Part shown: positions 50,101-64,000 of the stretch, piece after piece
Layout: every line of letters starts with the position of its first letter
Numbering within the stretch: position 1 is the first letter of the stretch
DNA from: Pseudomonas sp. MH9.2
Lineage (GTDB): Bacteria > Pseudomonadota > Gammaproteobacteria > Pseudomonadales > Pseudomonadaceae
NCBI RefSeq assembly: GCF_034353875.1
Contig: NZ_CP133784.1
Span: 2,563,501 to 2,627,500, forward strand
Length of the DNA stretch: 64,000 nt
Direction: 5' to 3'
Notes under the pieces: generated by a model
Databases searched by the model: none
What the model saw: only the letters and a program-made list of their open reading frames with translations
What the model was told of the DNA's origin: nothing
Program-made: the position numbers and the translations under genes

Positions 50101-51365
50101 AGAACCGGGTGTTCGCGAATCACTTCAGCGAGAACGTCCCAAACCTCTGGCAACTCGCGCTCAACCATTTTCTTCGCGGCTTTGATGGTGGTGGCGAGGC
50201 CACGCATTTCCAACTTACCGAAAATGAACGGCTTGAACAGCTCGAGAGCCATTTTCTTTGGCAGACCGCACTGGTGCAGACGCAGAGCCGGGCCTACGGT
50301 AATTACCGAACGACCCGAGTAGTCAACACGCTTACCGAGCAAGTTCTGACGGAAACGACCTTGCTTACCCTTGATCATGTCAGCCAGGGACTTCAGAGGA
50401 CGCTTGTTCGAACCAGTAATGGCACGGCCACGACGGCCGTTGTCGAGCAAGGCATCGACCGCTTCCTGCAACATACGCTTTTCGTTGCGCACGATGATGT
50501 CCGGTGCGGACAGATCAAGCAGGCGCTTCAAGCGGTTGTTACGGTTGATCACTCGACGATACAGATCGTTGAGGTCGGACGTCGCGAAACGACCACCGTC
50601 AAGCGGAACCAAAGGACGCAGATCTGGCGGCAGAACCGGCAGAACGGTCAGCACCATCCACTCAGGAAGGTTGCCGGAACCCTGGAAGGCTTCCATCAAC
50701 TTCAAGCGCTTGGACAGCTTCTTGATTTTGGTTTCGGAGTTGGTTTGCGGAATTTCTTCGCGCAGACGGCCAATCTCGTGTTCCAAGTCGATAGCGTGCA
50801 GCAGTTCACGGACAGCTTCAGCACCCATACGGGCGTCGAAGTCATCGCCGAACTCTTCGAGTGCTTCAAAGTACTGCTCGTCGTTGAGCAGTTGACCCTT
50901 TTCAAGGGTGGTCATGCCTGGATCGATAACGACATAGCTCTCGAAATAGAGAACGCGTTCGATATCACGCAGGGTCATGTCCATCAGCAAGCCGATACGG
51001 GACGGCAGGGACTTCAGGAACCAGATGTGGGCAACTGGCGAGGCCAGTTCGATGTGAGCCATACGCTCGCGACGAACTTTTGCCAGCGCGACTTCTACGC
51101 CGCACTTCTCGCAGATCACACCACGATGCTTCAAGCGCTTGTACTTACCGCACAGGCACTCGTAATCCTTTACCGGGCCAAAGATCTTGGCGCAGAACAG
51201 GCCGTCACGCTCAGGTTTGAACGTACGGTAGTTGATGGTTTCCGGTTTTTTAACTTCACCGAACGACCACGAACGGATCATCTCAGGCGATGCCAATCCA
51301 ATACGGATGGCGTCGAACTCTTCGACTTGACCCTGGTTTTTCAGCAAATTCAGTAGGTCTTTCAA
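47166..51365 (-). CDS. rpoC: RNA polymerase beta' subunit, TTG start
   Basis: A 1,399-residue catalytic subunit. The N-terminal zinc ribbon is [19 protein letters not shown]. The active-site magnesium loop is [15 protein letters not shown]. The second zinc site is formed by [15 protein letters not shown]. The bridge helix and trigger loop region ([37 protein letters not shown]) are intact. Translation begins at TTG 51365, with AGGAGG 7 bp upstream and no nearer ATG/GTG, giving [10 protein letters not shown] as in P. aeruginosa. The longer frame upstream is not conserved. It follows rpoB after 64 bp. Confidence 0.97.
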   Translation of the reverse strand: MKDLLNLLKNQGQVEEFDAIRIGLASPEMIRSWSFGEVKKPETINYRTFKPERDGLFCAKIFGPVKDYECLCGKYKRLKHRGVICEKCGVEVALAKVRRERMAHIELASPVAHIWFLKSLPSRIGLLMDMTLRDIERVLYFESYVVIDPGMTTLEKGQLLNDEQYFEALEEFGDDFDARMGAEAVRELLHAIDLEHEIGRLREEIPQTNSETKIKKLSKRLKLMEAFQGSGNLPEWMVLTVLPVLPPDLRPLVPLDGGRFATSDLNDLYRRVINRNNRLKRLLDLSAPDIIVRNEKRMLQEAVDALLDNGRRGRAITGSNKRPLKSLADMIKGKQGRFRQNLLGKRVDYSGRSVITVGPALRLHQCGLPKKMALELFKPFIFGKLEMRGLATTIKAAKKMVERELPEVWDVLAEVIREHPVLLNRAPTLHRLGIQAFEPVLIEGKAIQLHPLVCAAYNADFDGDQMAVHVPLTLEAQLEARALMMSTNNILSPANGEPIIVPSQDVVLGLYYMTREAINAKGEGRVFADLQEVDRVFRAGEAALHAKVKVRIHETVNDRDGGSVKNTRIVDTTVGRALLFQVVPAGLSYDVVNQPMKKKAISKLINQCYRVVGLKETVIFADQLMYTGFAYSTISGVSIGVNDFVIPDEKARIIDAATEEVKEIESQYASGLVTQGEKYNKVIDLWSKANDEVSKAMMSNLSKEKVIDRHGVEVDQESFNSMYMMADSGARGSAAQIRQLAGMRGLMAKPDGSIIETPITANFREGLSVLQYFISTHGARKGLADTALKTANSGYLTRRLVDVAQDLVVTEVDCGTEHGLLMTPHIEGGDVVEPLGERVLGRVIARDVFKPGTDDVIVPAGTLVDEKWVEFIELNSIDEVIVRSPISCETRFGICAKCYGRDLARGHQVNIGEAVGVIAAQSIGEPGTQLTMRTFHIGGAASRTSAADSVQVKNGGTVRLHNLKHVERVDGCLVAVSRSGELAIADDYGRERERYKLPYGAVISVKEGDKVDAGAIVAKWDPHTHPIVTEMKGTVTYVGMEEGITIKRQTDELTGMTNIEVLDAKDRPAAGKDIRPAVKMVGVDGKDLLLPGTDVPAQYFLPANALVGVADGVQVAIGDVIARIPQETSKTRDITGGLPRVADLFEARRPKEASILAEVSGTIAFGKETKGKRRLVITPNDGSDLYEELIPKWRHLNVFEGEQVNRGEVISDGPSDPHDILRLLGVSALAKYIVNEIQDVYRLQGVKINDKHIETILRQMLRKVEIAESGDSTFIKGDQMELTHVLVENERLSADEKFVSKFTRVLLGITKASLSTESFISAASFQETTRVLTEAAVTGKRDYLRGLKENVVVGRLIPAGTGLAYHSERKRRREADKPLRVSASEVEAALTEALNSSGN

Positions 51366-51429
51366 GGCCTTTCCTCCTGGCGGAGCAGGGAGCAGGCAAT
51401 ACAGCCCTGCTCCCAATTCGCGTCACGTG

Positions 51430-55503
<4,074 letters not shown>

Positions 55504-55566
55504 CAGCGTTCCCCAGCTTGGTCACCTGCTTGTTTGGCTTCTCCCGACGGGAGCAGCCAGAAAATC

Positions 55567-55604
55567 GTGCAAACCCCTTGGTTTGCACCACCCGCATCGG
55601 GTGG
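55567..55604 (-). other. Two hairpins in the rplL-rpoB spacer
   Basis: GTGCAAACC/GGTTTGCAC (55567-55588) and CCACCCG/CGGGTGG (55588-55604) form adjacent perfect stems just upstream of rpoB. In E. coli an RNase III processing site lies in this position. The sequence supports folding but not the enzyme. Confidence 0.5.
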
Positions 55605-55649
55605 CTCTTACACGTTACAGATGCTGACCAGGCCAGCCATCTATAACGG

Positions 55650-55678
55650 AAAAAGGCCGGTGGCAAGAGCCACCAGCC
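55650..55678 (-). terminator. Attenuator between rplL and rpoB
   Basis: A 10-bp stem (GGCTGGTGGC/GCCACCGGCC, one G-U) with a TCTT loop is followed by TTTTT on the minus strand, about 46 bp after the rplL stop. In E. coli a partial terminator here lowers rpoBC expression relative to rplL. Confidence 0.85.
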
Positions 55679-55724
55679 ATCAGCCTTTCGCTTAACGCTT
55701 GGGCTGGATACGCAAAGTCGATGC

Positions 55725-56090
55725 TTATTTCAGCTCGACTTTAGCGCCTGCTTCTTCCAGAACAGCTTTGGCTTTGTCAGCAGCATCTTTCGATACAGCT
55801 TCCAGAACGATGCCAGGAGCGCCGTCAACTACAGCTTTGGCTTCTTTCAAGCCCAGGCCAGTCAGTTCACGTACAGCCTTGATCACGTTAACTTTCTTCT
55901 CGCCAGTTTCGGTCAACATAACGTTGAATTCAGTCTGCTCTTCAACAACAGCGGCAGCAGCAGCTGGGCCGGCGGAAGCAGCGGCAGCAGAAACGCCGAA
56001 TTTTTCTTCGAAAGCTTTGATCAGCTCAACAACCTGCAGAACGGACATTTCAGCTACGGCGTTGAGGATATCGTCTTGAGAGATAGACAT
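55725..56090 (-). CDS. rplL: 50S ribosomal protein L7/L12
   Basis: A 121-residue stalk protein present in several copies per ribosome, recruiting translation GTPases. The N-terminal dimerisation domain precedes an Ala-rich hinge ([14 protein letters not shown]). The C-terminal domain ends [14 protein letters not shown]. It lies 77 bp after rplJ. Confidence 0.98.
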   Translation of the reverse strand: MSISQDDILNAVAEMSVLQVVELIKAFEEKFGVSAAAASAGPAAAAAVVEEQTEFNVMLTETGEKKVNVIKAVRELTGLGLKEAKAVVDGAPGIVLEAVSKDAADKAKAVLEEAGAKVELK

Positions 56091-56167
56091 GACTCTAATT
56101 CCTGATTTGGGGACGGCCTACGCGGCCATCGAAATAAACAAAAATACGCGAGAAGAAGTGCTCAGCC

Positions 56168-56668
56168 TTAAGCTGCGGCCGCTTCTTTTTGTTCGCGAAC
56201 AGCCGCCAGAGTACGAGCCAACTTGCTGGTAGCGCCTTGAATCACGCTCATCAGCTGAGAAATAGCTTCGTTACGGGTCGGCAGAGTTGCCAGTACGTCG
56301 ATCTGATTAGCTGCGAGGAACTTGCCCTCGAACGCAGCTGCCTTGATCTCGAACTTATCCTGACCTTTGGCGAATTCCTTGAACAAACGGGCAGCAGCGC
56401 CAGGGTGTTCGTTGGAGAACGCAACCAAGGTCGGGCCTGTGAACACGTCGTTGAGCACGTCATATTGAGTGCCTGCAACGGCGCGTCGCAGCAAGGTGTT
56501 ACGTACAACACGTACGTAAACGCCTGCTTCACGGGCCTCTTTACGGAGTCCGGTCATAGCGCTTACTGTCACACCGCGGGCATCAGCCACGACAGCGGAC
56601 AGAGCTACTTTGGCAGCCTCGTTGACTTCAGCGACGATGGCCTTCTTGTCTTCGAGTTTAATTGCCAC
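56168..56668 (-). CDS. rplJ: 50S ribosomal protein L10
   Basis: A 166-residue stalk base that holds L7/L12 dimers. It starts [20 protein letters not shown] and has [12 protein letters not shown]. It is preceded by a leader that matches the L10 autoregulatory RNA. Confidence 0.98.
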   Translation of the reverse strand: MAIKLEDKKAIVAEVNEAAKVALSAVVADARGVTVSAMTGLRKEAREAGVYVRVVRNTLLRRAVAGTQYDVLNDVFTGPTLVAFSNEHPGAAARLFKEFAKGQDKFEIKAAAFEGKFLAANQIDVLATLPTRNEAISQLMSVIQGATSKLARTLAAVREQKEAAAA

Positions 56669-56721
56669 GGGTTAACTCCTGCTTGTTACCGTTTCATCCA
56701 ACCGAGGTCGGATGTCGTTTT

Positions 56722-56825
56722 GGTGTCTGATTCGGTAAGGAACCGGGAGCACCATCTGCGTAGGCTTGAGGTTTAAGACTTTCGCCGCCTACGGTCTTGG
56801 ATAGCCCCCGCCAGGCAGGGACCCC
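56722..56825 (-). ncRNA. L10 leader (autoregulatory RNA of rplJ-rplL)
   Basis: The 194-bp rplA-rplJ spacer carries the conserved leader elements on the minus strand: ACCGTAGGC, an A-rich loop, then GCCTACGCAGATGGTGCT. CGTAGGC (56787-56793) pairs perfectly with GCCTACG (56759-56765). In E. coli the L10-L12 complex binds this RNA and blocks rplJ translation. Boundaries are approximate. Confidence 0.75.
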
Positions 56826-56862
56826 AATCTTTCATAGGTGCAGTCGCCTGCACCCATTTGTC

Positions 56863-57558
56863 TTACGCGTCCAGCGAGCCTTGGTCGATGACCAGACCTG
56901 GGCCCATAGTGGTGCTCAGGGTAACGCGCTTGACATAAATACCTTTCGAAGAAGCTGGCTTGATACGCTTCAAATCAGCGATCAGCGCTTCAACGTTTTC
57001 CTTCAACTTGACAGCGTCGAAACCGACTTTGCCAACGGAAGTGTGGATGATGCCGTTTTTGTCGGTGCGATAACGAACCTGACCAGCCTTGGCGTTTTTA
57101 ACCGCCGTGGCTACGTCTGGCGTCACAGTGCCGACTTTAGGGTTAGGCATCAGGCCACGTGGGCCGAGGATCTGACCCAACTGACCAACAACACGCATCG
57201 CGTCCGGGGAGGCGATAACAACGTCGAAGTTCAGGTTACCGGCTTTCATTTCGGCGGCCAGGTCGTCCATACCAACACGATCAGCGCCAGCAGCCAGAGC
57301 AGCTTCAGCAGCAGGGCCCTGGGTGAACACAGCAACGCGAACAGTTTTGCCAGTGCCGTGCGGAAGCACGGTTGCACTGCGAACAACCTGATCGGATTTA
57401 CGCGGGTCAACACCAAGGTTAACCGCAACGTCAACAGATTCGCTGAACTTGACCGTCGACAGCTCGGTCAACAGAGCAGCTGCGTCTGCGAAGTTATAAG
57501 CTTTGCCCGGCTCAATTTTAGCCGCGATAGCTTTTTGGCGCTTAGTCAACTTAGCCAT
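56863..57558 (-). CDS. rplA: 50S ribosomal protein L1
   Basis: A 231-residue stalk protein that in E. coli represses its own operon. It starts [20 protein letters not shown] and contains [20 protein letters not shown] (here [17 protein letters not shown]). The ATG overlaps the rplK stop by one base. Confidence 0.98.
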   Translation of the reverse strand: MAKLTKRQKAIAAKIEPGKAYNFADAAALLTELSTVKFSESVDVAVNLGVDPRKSDQVVRSATVLPHGTGKTVRVAVFTQGPAAEAALAAGADRVGMDDLAAEMKAGNLNFDVVIASPDAMRVVGQLGQILGPRGLMPNPKVGTVTPDVATAVKNAKAGQVRYRTDKNGIIHTSVGKVGFDAVKLKENVEALIADLKRIKPASSKGIYVKRVTLSTTMGPGLVIDQGSLDA

Positions 57559-57989
57559 TACACACCCTCCACGTTAAGGCCCATGCTACGAGCAGAGCCA
57601 GCGATGGTACGCACAGCGGCGTCCATATCACTTGCTGTCAGATCCGCGTTTTTGGTTTTCGCGATTTCTTCCAGCTGAGCACGGGTCACGGTGCCAACCT
57701 TAACGGTGTTCGGACGAGCGGAACCGCTAGTCAGACCAGCAGCCTTCTTCAGCAGAACCGAAGCAGGTGTGGATTTGGTTTCGAAAGTGAAGCTACGGTC
57801 GCTGTAGACAGTGATGATCACTGGAGTCGGCAGACCTGCTTCAAGACCCTGAGTACGGGCGTTGAAAGCCTTGCAGAATTCCATGATGTTCACGCCATGC
57901 TGACCCAGAGCAGGACCAACAGGTGGGCTTGGGTTAGCCTGAGCGGCCTTCACTTGCAGCTTGATGTAAGCGGTAATTTTCTTGGCCAT
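57558..57989 (-). CDS. rplK: 50S ribosomal protein L11
   Basis: A 143-residue protein of the GTPase-associated centre, needed for RelA activation. It contains [20 protein letters not shown] and ends [17 protein letters not shown]. The start is [10 protein letters not shown] at 57989; the four upstream codons are not conserved. The proline-rich switch is intact. Confidence 0.98.
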   Translation of the reverse strand: MAKKITAYIKLQVKAAQANPSPPVGPALGQHGVNIMEFCKAFNARTQGLEAGLPTPVIITVYSDRSFTFETKSTPASVLLKKAAGLTSGSARPNTVKVGTVTRAQLEEIAKTKNADLTASDMDAAVRTIAGSARSMGLNVEGV

Positions 57990-58064
57990 GAGGCACTCCA
58001 ATTACGGGTTCAGACGCCTAAAAAGGCTCCCCGGTTACTTGCGCGTTTATCCCAGTGACGACAA

Positions 58065-58091
58065 AACCCCACAGCCTAGGGCTGCGGGGTT
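58065..58091 (-). terminator. Terminator after nusG
   Basis: AACCCCGCAGCC/GGCTGTGGGGTT (one G-U pair) is followed on the minus strand by TTTTG, 15 bp after the nusG stop. It divides secE-nusG from rplKAJL-rpoBC. Confidence 0.85.
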
Positions 58092-58106
58092 GGGATTTTC
58101 GTTCAG

Positions 58107-58640
58107 CTATGCCTTTTCGACCTGGCTGAACTCTAACTCTACCGGAGTAGAGCGACCGAAAATAAGCACAGCCACTTGGATCCGGCTTTTTTCGTAGTTA
58201 ACTTCTTCAACCGTGCCGTTAAAATCAGCGAATGGACCGTCGGTGACACGAACAACTTCACCTGGCTCGAACAGTGTTTTTGGCTTCGGTTTGTCGCTAC
58301 CATCAGCGACGCGACGCAGAATCGCTTCTGCCTCTTTATCAGTGATCGGTGCTGGCTTATCAGCAGTACCGCCGATGAAACCCATCACACGAGGAGTGTC
58401 CTTGACCAAGTGCCAAGTACCCTCATTCATATCCATCTGTACCAGCACATAGCCTGGAAAGAATTTGCGCTCGCTTTTGCGTTTCTGGCCATTACGCATT
58501 TCAACCACTTCTTCAGTGGGAACCAGAATTTCGCCGAAGCCTTCTTCCATGCCAGCCAGCTTCACACGCTCAAGCAGAGAGCGCATGACATGCTTCTCAT
58601 AACCGGAGTAAGCATGCACTACGTACCAACGCTTAGCCAC
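58107..58640 (-). CDS. nusG: Transcription termination/antitermination factor NusG
   Basis: A 177-residue elongation factor that couples RNA polymerase to Rho or S10. The N-terminal NGN domain starts [18 protein letters not shown] and contains [13 protein letters not shown]. The KOW motif is in [19 protein letters not shown]. It is 9 bp after secE. Confidence 0.98.
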   Translation of the reverse strand: MAKRWYVVHAYSGYEKHVMRSLLERVKLAGMEEGFGEILVPTEEVVEMRNGQKRKSERKFFPGYVLVQMDMNEGTWHLVKDTPRVMGFIGGTADKPAPITDKEAEAILRRVADGSDKPKPKTLFEPGEVVRVTDGPFADFNGTVEEVNYEKSRIQVAVLIFGRSTPVELEFSQVEKA

Positions 58641-58649
58641 GGGACACCC

Positions 58650-59018
58650 TTAGCCGACAATCAAAGAAACAAGCCAACCGAGCAGGGAATCTAAACCCCA
58701 CAACAGCAGCGCCATAACCAACACAACAGCCACAACAATCAATGTGGTCTGCGTAGTTTCTTGGCGAGTAGGCCAAACGACTTTACGAATCTCGGTACGA
58801 GCTTCCTTTGCCAACACGAAGAAAGCTTTACCTTTTCCTGTCTGCAAACCAACAAAGGCAGCAGCAGCAGCAATAGCAAGCAATACAAGCACGCGGTACA
58901 GGATCGGTTCCGCTGAGTAGTACTGATTGCCGACAACACCTACGACCACCAAAACGGCTACCAGGAGCCATTTAAGCAGGTCAAAGCGAGAGTCTTGGGC
59001 TTCAGCCTTGGGAGTCAT
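58650..59018 (-). CDS. secE: Protein translocase subunit SecE
   Basis: A 122-residue, three-helix protein that clamps SecY in the inner membrane. Helices are near residues 15-32, 37-55 and 90-115. The conserved amphipathic helix reads ARTEIRKVVWPTRQETTQTT. Most bacteria have a one-helix form; the three-helix form is typical of gammaproteobacteria. Confidence 0.97.
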   Translation of the reverse strand: MTPKAEAQDSRFDLLKWLLVAVLVVVGVVGNQYYSAEPILYRVLVLLAIAAAAAFVGLQTGKGKAFFVLAKEARTEIRKVVWPTRQETTQTTLIVVAVVLVMALLLWGLDSLLGWLVSLIVG

Positions 59019-59065
59019 CTACGAGGATCCTGTGAAAAGAAAGCCAGATTAACACCGAGTGAATC

Positions 59066-59141
59066 TGGCAGGTCAGGAGGGAATCGAACCCCCAACCTAC
59101 GGTTTTGGAGACCGTCGCTCTGCCAATTGAGCTACTGACCT
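59066..59141 (-). tRNA. tRNA-Trp (anticodon CCA)
   Basis: A 76-nt cloverleaf with acceptor AGGTCAG/CTGACCT, D arm AGCTCAATTGGC, anticodon loop CTCCAAA (CCA), T loop TTCGATT and encoded 3' CCA. It lies between the second tuf gene and secE. Confidence 0.97.
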
Positions 59142-59195
59142 AAAAGCAAAATTAGGCCGACCATTATGCCGGCCCAACAAGAGTTTTTCAACAAC

Positions 59196-60389
59196 TTACT
59201 CGATGATTTTAGCTACGACACCCGCGCCGACGGTACGACCGCCCTCACGAATAGCGAAACGAAGACCATCCTCCATCGCAATCGGCTGAATCAGGGTGAC
59301 AACCATTTTCACGTTGTCACCAGGCATTACCATCTCAATGCCCTCTGGCAATTCACAGTTACCGGTCACATCCGTTGTACGGAAGTAAAACTGTGGACGG
59401 TAACCTTTGAAGAATGGCGTATGACGACCACCCTCTTCCTTGCTCAGAATATACACTTCACCTTCGAACCTGGTATGCGGCCTGACAGAGCCCGGCTTGG
59501 CCAAAACCTGACCTCGCTGAACATCATCACGTTTGGTGCCGCGCAACAGTACTCCGACATTCTCGCCCGCACGACCTTCATCGAGCAGCTTCCGAAACAT
59601 TTCAACACCCGTACACGTCGTCTTTATGGTGGGAACGATACCGATAATCTCGATCTCTTCCTGCACCCTGACGATGCCACGCTCAACGCGACCCGTTACA
59701 ACCGTACCGCGACCCGAGATCGAGAACACATCTTCGATCGGCATCAGGAACGGCTTGTCGACTGCACGCTCAGGCTCTGGAATATAACTGTCCAGAGTAT
59801 CAACCAATTTACGGACGGCTGTCGTGCCCATTCCGCCTTCATCCTGACCATTCAACGCCATCAAAGCGGAACCAATCACGATCGGGGTTTCATCACCCGG
59901 AAAACCGTACGCACTCAGCAGATCCCGGACTTCCATTTCGACCAATTCAAGCAACTCTTGATCGTCAACCATGTCAGCCTTATTCAGGAAGACAACAATA
60001 TATGGAACCCCAACCTGACGAGACAACAAAATGTGTTCACGAGTCTGCGGCATTGGACCATCAGCCGCAGAGCACACTAGGATCGCGCCATCCATCTGAG
60101 CAGCTCCGGTAATCATGTTTTTCACATAATCAGCGTGGCCAGGACAGTCAACATGAGCGTAGTGACGGATCGCAGAATCATATTCAACGTGCGACGTGTT
60201 GATTGTAATGCCGCGCGCCTTTTCTTCAGGAGCATTATCGATTTGAGAGAAGTCACGAGCAGAACCACCGAATGCTTCAGCGCATACTTTGGTCAGAGCT
60301 GCAGTCAAGGTCGTCTTTCCATGGTCAACGTGACCTATGGTACCAACGTTCAAGTGCGGCTTCTTGCGTTCGAACTTTTCTTTAGCCAT
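59196..60389 (-). CDS. tuf: Elongation factor Tu (tRNA-linked copy)
   Basis: A 397-residue GTPase equal in length to the str-operon copy. It starts [20 protein letters not shown] and holds [13 protein letters not shown] and NKAD. It differs from the first copy at about 60 positions, for example around residues 43-51 ([11 protein letters not shown] against [11 protein letters not shown]) and in domain II. It lies among tRNA genes, as tufB does in E. coli. The open frame extends 5 codons upstream, but MAKEKFER is the conserved start. Confidence 0.97.
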   Translation of the reverse strand: MAKEKFERKKPHLNVGTIGHVDHGKTTLTAALTKVCAEAFGGSARDFSQIDNAPEEKARGITINTSHVEYDSAIRHYAHVDCPGHADYVKNMITGAAQMDGAILVCSAADGPMPQTREHILLSRQVGVPYIVVFLNKADMVDDQELLELVEMEVRDLLSAYGFPGDETPIVIGSALMALNGQDEGGMGTTAVRKLVDTLDSYIPEPERAVDKPFLMPIEDVFSISGRGTVVTGRVERGIVRVQEEIEIIGIVPTIKTTCTGVEMFRKLLDEGRAGENVGVLLRGTKRDDVQRGQVLAKPGSVRPHTRFEGEVYILSKEEGGRHTPFFKGYRPQFYFRTTDVTGNCELPEGIEMVMPGDNVKMVVTLIQPIAMEDGLRFAIREGGRTVGAGVVAKIIE

Positions 60390-60434
60390 CGACACCATCT
60401 CCAATAGAAGAATGAATCTTGACCGCTTAAAACA

Positions 60435-60460
60435 AAGGCAGATATTTTCATATCTGCCTT
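60435..60460 (-). terminator. Terminator-like hairpin between tRNA-Thr and tuf
   Basis: A perfect 11-bp stem, AAGGCAGATAT/ATATCTGCCTT, with a 4-nt loop is followed on the minus strand by TGTTTTAAG. It lies 46 bp before tuf, so it may reduce read-through or guide processing. Confidence 0.6.
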
Positions 60461-60465
60461 GGTAA

Positions 60466-60541
60466 TGGAGCTCTTGAGCAGATTCGAACTGCTGACCTCA
60501 CCCTTACCAAGGGTGTGCTCTACCAACTGAGCTACAAGAGC
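60466..60541 (-). tRNA. tRNA-Thr (anticodon GGT)
   Basis: A 76-nt cloverleaf with acceptor GCTCTTG/CAAGAGC, D arm AGCTCAGTTGGT, anticodon loop TTGGTAA (GGT), T loop TTCGAAT and encoded CCA. It precedes tuf. Confidence 0.97.
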
Positions 60542-60567
60542 GAAACACATTGCACCAACAGCAAACT

Positions 60568-60641
<74 letters not shown>

Positions 60642-60664
60642 GGCGCTTGCTGCTAACGCTGAAA

Positions 60665-60751
<87 letters not shown>

Positions 60752-60764
60752 TGAACGAGGCAGC

Positions 60765-60793
60765 ATTTTCAACTCATGCTACCCTTCTGTCAA
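60765..60793 (-). promoter_or_regulatory. Candidate promoter for the tRNA-Tyr/Gly/Thr-tuf unit
   Basis: On the minus strand TTGACA (plus 60788-60793) and GAAAAT (60765-60770) are 17 bp apart and end 13 bp before tRNA-Tyr. The GC-rich GCTGCC that follows looks like a stringent-control discriminator. Confidence 0.6.
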
Positions 60794-60893
60794 CTATTTT
60801 CTCATTAAAAACCTGAGGTTACATTCGCTGACAACAACTCTACAGGTGACGCTGTTAACGCCACGCTGCGAAGCGGGCGCCATTCTATGCAAA

Positions 60894-61334
60894 CTAATCC
60901 GTAGTTGCAATGCCCTCACAAGACATTATTTTGTTTTTTAGCTGTGAGAAGTCCTGAGTGAGTTCCTGAATCAGGCCCTCATCCACAAGCCGTCGACTCG
61001 ACGGAGCAACCCTCAACCAATAACCAGCCGTAGAACCTGCCGCGGGAGACTGAAACTGCGACTGTATATCGAGGCTCGTTAACCGCTGCTCAACCAGGCG
61101 TGCATCCTCCTGACGAACAAAACCACCCAGATACAGGCACTTTTCCTCCGCCTCATGGGGAGCAGAAGGGTTTTCGCGCGCAGCATCAGACTCACTCAGC
61201 AGATGAATATCTTGCTGAGAACCTCGATACAACGACAAGGAAATAACCTCCTTGGCCCGCAGAGGTGCTTCCTGCTGATGCCATATGTAATAGAAGGCAT
61301 TGAGCATCAATAGCAAAAGAAATAGCCAGCGCAT
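60894..61334 (-). CDS. Small membrane-anchored protein with a SPOR-like domain
   Basis: A 146-residue protein. The first 16-18 residues (LFLLLLMLNAFYYIW) form a membrane anchor or uncleaved signal. A low-complexity middle leads to CLYLGGFVRQEDARLVEQRL and GYWLRVAPSSRRL, which have the spacing of a SPOR domain (peptidoglycan binding). It starts 7 bp after coaX and is probably co-transcribed with birA and coaX. Pseudomonads keep an unnamed gene in this position; no function is known to me. Confidence 0.7.
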   Translation of the reverse strand: MRWLFLLLLMLNAFYYIWHQQEAPLRAKEVISLSLYRGSQQDIHLLSESDAARENPSAPHEAEEKCLYLGGFVRQEDARLVEQRLTSLDIQSQFQSPAAGSTAGYWLRVAPSSRRLVDEGLIQELTQDFSQLKNKIMSCEGIATTD

Positions 61335-61341
61335 AGCAACC

Positions 61342-62091
61342 TCAAGGCAATGGACAAGCCAGGGCCAGCCCCACGAAAACCAGATCAGGCATCATTCGCG
61401 CGTCCGGCAAAATCCCCCCAATCAAATCCGCATCGCCGCCCGTAACAAAAACGGTGAAATCGTCCTTCCAATGATCGCGAGCCATGCTCAATTGAGTCAG
61501 TACAAAACCTCGCGCCATCAACGAACACCCACGCTCCACCGCCTCAGCTGTCGAGCGTCCTGGGGCGAAGTTGATCAGTGCGCGCTCCGCAGCAGCATCG
61601 TCGTAGCGAATCCGTCGTGTATGTGTACGCAGCTGATTGCGCATCAAGGGCATACCCGGACAGATAAAACCTCCCAGGTGCTGCCCATCGGGTGCAACAA
61701 AATCGGACGTGATAGCAGTCCCCAGATCCAGCACCAAGCACGCGCCACCTGCCAGATGATACGCACCCACTATGGCAAGCCACCGATCCAGGCCTAGCAG
61801 CTCATATTCGTCATAACCATTTGTTACGCCGGCCATAAGCCTCGCAGGAGCGGCATACATGACGTCTATCGAAAAGGCCTTGACCAGAACAGCGACCAAC
61901 TGGGCCGTTTCCTCGTTGCTGCGCACGCTTACCAATCTACAGCGAGCCAAGCGCAGACCCGGCACCTGATGAAGAGCCCGTAGCAGCGCCTCATCACAAT
62001 CGACAATACCTCCCACGACTGCCGATGGAGCATCCTCGTGAATTACCCGCCATTTGATGAAGCTGTTACCGCAATCAAGTTCAAGAATCAT
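61342..62091 (-). CDS. coaX: Type III pantothenate kinase
   Basis: A 249-residue kinase that makes 4'-phosphopantothenate, the first committed step to coenzyme A. The ASKHA-fold phosphate loop is [12 protein letters not shown] (residues 4-15). [15 protein letters not shown] and the [15 protein letters not shown] motif follow. The ATG at 62091 overlaps the birA stop by 11 bp; a GTG one codon upstream is possible. The birA-coaX pairing is common in bacteria. Confidence 0.95.
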   Translation of the reverse strand: MILELDCGNSFIKWRVIHEDAPSAVVGGIVDCDEALLRALHQVPGLRLARCRLVSVRSNEETAQLVAVLVKAFSIDVMYAAPARLMAGVTNGYDEYELLGLDRWLAIVGAYHLAGGACLVLDLGTAITSDFVAPDGQHLGGFICPGMPLMRNQLRTHTRRIRYDDAAAERALINFAPGRSTAEAVERGCSLMARGFVLTQLSMARDHWKDDFTVFVTGGDADLIGGILPDARMMPDLVFVGLALACPLP

Positions 62092-63040
62092 CACGCAGCC
62101 TCAAACTGAGCTCACCACCACTAAAAGTTTTCTCCTGCGAACCCACCCTCAACCGCAGAGCACCTTGCGCATCAACCCCTAAAACCACACCCTCAACGCT
62201 ACTGGCTCCCGCGAGCAGCGTAACGGCTCGCCCCTGCCATAAGTGCCCCTGCTCCCACTCAGCCTGAAAAGCGGGGAATCCATTTTGCCGATGAATACTT
62301 AAATAGCGCTCAAGCGTGCGATTCAGTCGCGCGATCAAGTCATTACGATCTGACAAGACGCCGGTTTCAAGTCGGACAGAAGTCCAAAGCTGATCGACTT
62401 CGGACGCCGCTTGCATATTTACGTTGATGCCTATGCCTATTACAACGTGACAGACATCAGCGGGATCTCCCACCAACTCTAATAGAACGCCTGCAATCTT
62501 GCGCTGCCCGACAAGAATGTCATTCGGCCATTTCAGGCCGGCATTCTCGACCCCCACTCCACGGAGGGTCTGCATCACCGCCAGCCCCACAAGCAGGCTC
62601 AAGCCCTCAAGCTGGCGCATACCGCCCTCAACTCTCAAGACCAGGCTGTAGTAGATATTCTCCGCAAATGGACTTACCCATTTACGCCCGCGTCGCCCTC
62701 TGCCGGCAGTTTGCCGCTCAGCGAGTACAAGCACTGGCATATCATGGCCGCGCTCAATTGCGCGTAGCGCCTCTGCATTGGTGGAGTCGATTGAATCGAA
62801 GGTCAGGATTGGCCACGCAGGAGAAGAACCCGCGATGGAGATTTCATCCCGATCCAGTAGCGATATCGGATCGGCCAAGCGGTAGCCTCGACCTCTTACT
62901 TTATGGATCTCAAGACTCAACTCCGCTTCGAGCTGCTGCAGCTGCTTCCATACAGCACTGCGACTGACTCCAAGAGCATGGCCCAGGGCTTGCCCCGAAT
63001 GAAAATTGCCATCCTTAAGAAGCTTCAATAACGTCAGCAT
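62081..63040 (-). CDS. birA: Biotin-[acetyl-CoA-carboxylase] ligase / biotin operon repressor BirA
   Basis: A 319-residue bifunctional protein. The N-terminal winged helix-turn-helix (about 1-60, [20 protein letters not shown]) should bind DNA. The central ligase domain has [18 protein letters not shown] (biotinyl-AMP loop), [19 protein letters not shown] and GIGINVN. A small C-terminal SH3-like domain follows. I place the start at 63040 ([11 protein letters not shown]). In-frame ATGs at 63070 and 63079 are alternatives with weaker conservation. It overlaps coaX. Confidence 0.93.
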   Translation of the reverse strand: MLTLLKLLKDGNFHSGQALGHALGVSRSAVWKQLQQLEAELSLEIHKVRGRGYRLADPISLLDRDEISIAGSSPAWPILTFDSIDSTNAEALRAIERGHDMPVLVLAERQTAGRGRRGRKWVSPFAENIYYSLVLRVEGGMRQLEGLSLLVGLAVMQTLRGVGVENAGLKWPNDILVGQRKIAGVLLELVGDPADVCHVVIGIGINVNMQAASEVDQLWTSVRLETGVLSDRNDLIARLNRTLERYLSIHRQNGFPAFQAEWEQGHLWQGRAVTLLAGASSVEGVVLGVDAQGALRLRVGSQEKTFSGGELSLRLRDDS

Positions 63041-63130
63041 GCGGATATCGCCTAACAATGAGGCACGCATAATAGCCACCCGGCCCGCTAATGCATAGAA
63101 ACGAAAATGTGTTTATCAACCGCACAAACA

Positions 63131-63162
63131 AAACCCCTGTTTGCGTAAGCAAACAGGGGTTT
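63131..63162 (-). terminator. Terminator of the rRNA operon
   Basis: A perfect 14-bp stem (AAACCCCTGTTTGC and its complement) with a 4-nt loop. On the minus strand it is followed by TTGTTTG, about 10 bp after the 5S gene. Confidence 0.9.
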
Positions 63163-63172
63163 CGGAATTCAA

Positions 63173-63289
63173 TCTTGACGATGACCTACTCTCACATGGG
63201 GAAACCCCACACTACCATCGGCGATGCATCGTTTCACTGCTGAGTTCGGGATGGGATCAGGTGGTTCCAATGCTCTATGGTCGTCAAGA
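63173..63289 (-). rRNA. rrf: 5S ribosomal RNA
   Basis: About 117 nt on the minus strand. The terminal stem CTTGACGA/TCGTCAAG closes it. CCACCTGATCCCATCCCGAA and CGATGGTAGTGTGGGGTTTC are the hallmark internal sequences. Ends are approximate to a few bases. Confidence 0.95.
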
Positions 63290-63290
63290 A

Positions 63291-63434
63291 ATTCGGCTGC
63301 CGGATCGTCGTGCTTGCGCGCAACGGGCCAACTAATGGGGATGTGATAGATCTGTGGGTTGTTGCCAATTTTCGGTTTGTGTCGTCTTCACACACCGCAA
63401 TCTGCTCTTTCGACGCAAATTGCTTGGGTGTTAT
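63291..63434 (-). other. 5S-23S spacer
   Basis: About 144 bp between 23S and 5S with no tRNA gene visible. It should contain the RNase III/RNase E processing sites of the precursor. Confidence 0.7.

Positions 63435-64000
<566 letters not shown>

Noticed and set aside
47610..51356. Two long plus-strand open frames (47610-49358 and 49497-51356) opposite rpoC.
   Set aside because: Same explanation: they mirror rpoC codons.

Overview
The window is chromosomal DNA of a Pseudomonas, most likely from the P. fluorescens group. The evidence is the gene content and order: the block rRNA operon - birA - coaX - tRNAs - tuf - secE - nusG - rplKAJL - rpoBC - rpsL/rpsG/fusA/tuf - S10, spc and alpha operons - katA - bacterioferritin - uvrA - MFS - ssb matches the arrangement known from other pseudomonads, and the proteins read as typical Pseudomonas sequences. 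The species is inferred, not proven.

The left third (1-21.5 kb) is accessory or housekeeping DNA with mixed orientation. It holds a two-gene nucleotide-sugar dehydratase pair; an lhr-type helicase gene split by one in-frame amber codon; a YbiO-like mechanosensitive channel; a molybdenum-cofactor stretch (moaA, a bestrophin-like channel, mobA); a GabT-type aminotransferase; an IclR regulator; and, divergent from the regulator, a tightly overlapping seven-gene operon. That operon encodes an opine/polyamine-type ABC transporter together with a three-subunit flavin/iron-sulfur amine dehydrogenase related to opine oxidase, D-hydroxyproline dehydrogenase and HCN synthase. It looks like a self-contained uptake-and-oxidation system for an unidentified amine or opine. 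After it come a degenerate REPIN-like inverted repeat and an orphan two-helix membrane protein.

From 21.5 to 28.7 kb lie ssb, a YajR-like MFS transporter, uvrA (divergent), a heme-ligand-less bacterioferritin homologue and the catalase katA.

From 28.8 to 59 kb, all on the minus strand, is the transcription/translation supercluster. In order of transcription (high to low coordinate) it runs secE-nusG, rplKAJL-rpoBC, rpsL-rpsG-fusA-tuf, the S10 operon, the spc operon with secY, and the alpha operon with rpoA. The small genes rpmD (L30) and rpmJ (L36) are present. Several control elements can be read: consensus promoters for the str and S10 operons, an L10 leader, and hairpins between rplL and rpoB, after the str promoter, between rpsN and rpsH, and between rpmJ and rpsM.

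From 59 kb to the end are tRNA-Trp, a second and clearly diverged tuf gene, tRNA-Thr, tRNA-Gly and tRNA-Tyr, a small anchored protein, coaX, birA, 5S rRNA and the 3' end of 23S rRNA, which runs off the window edge.

No insertion sequence, prophage or CRISPR array was seen. The observations most worth following are the amine dehydrogenase/ABC operon, the amber-split lhr, the RmlD-like protein without its catalytic Tyr/Lys, the diverged tuf pair, and the unusual hairpin-bearing spacer between rpsN and rpsH.
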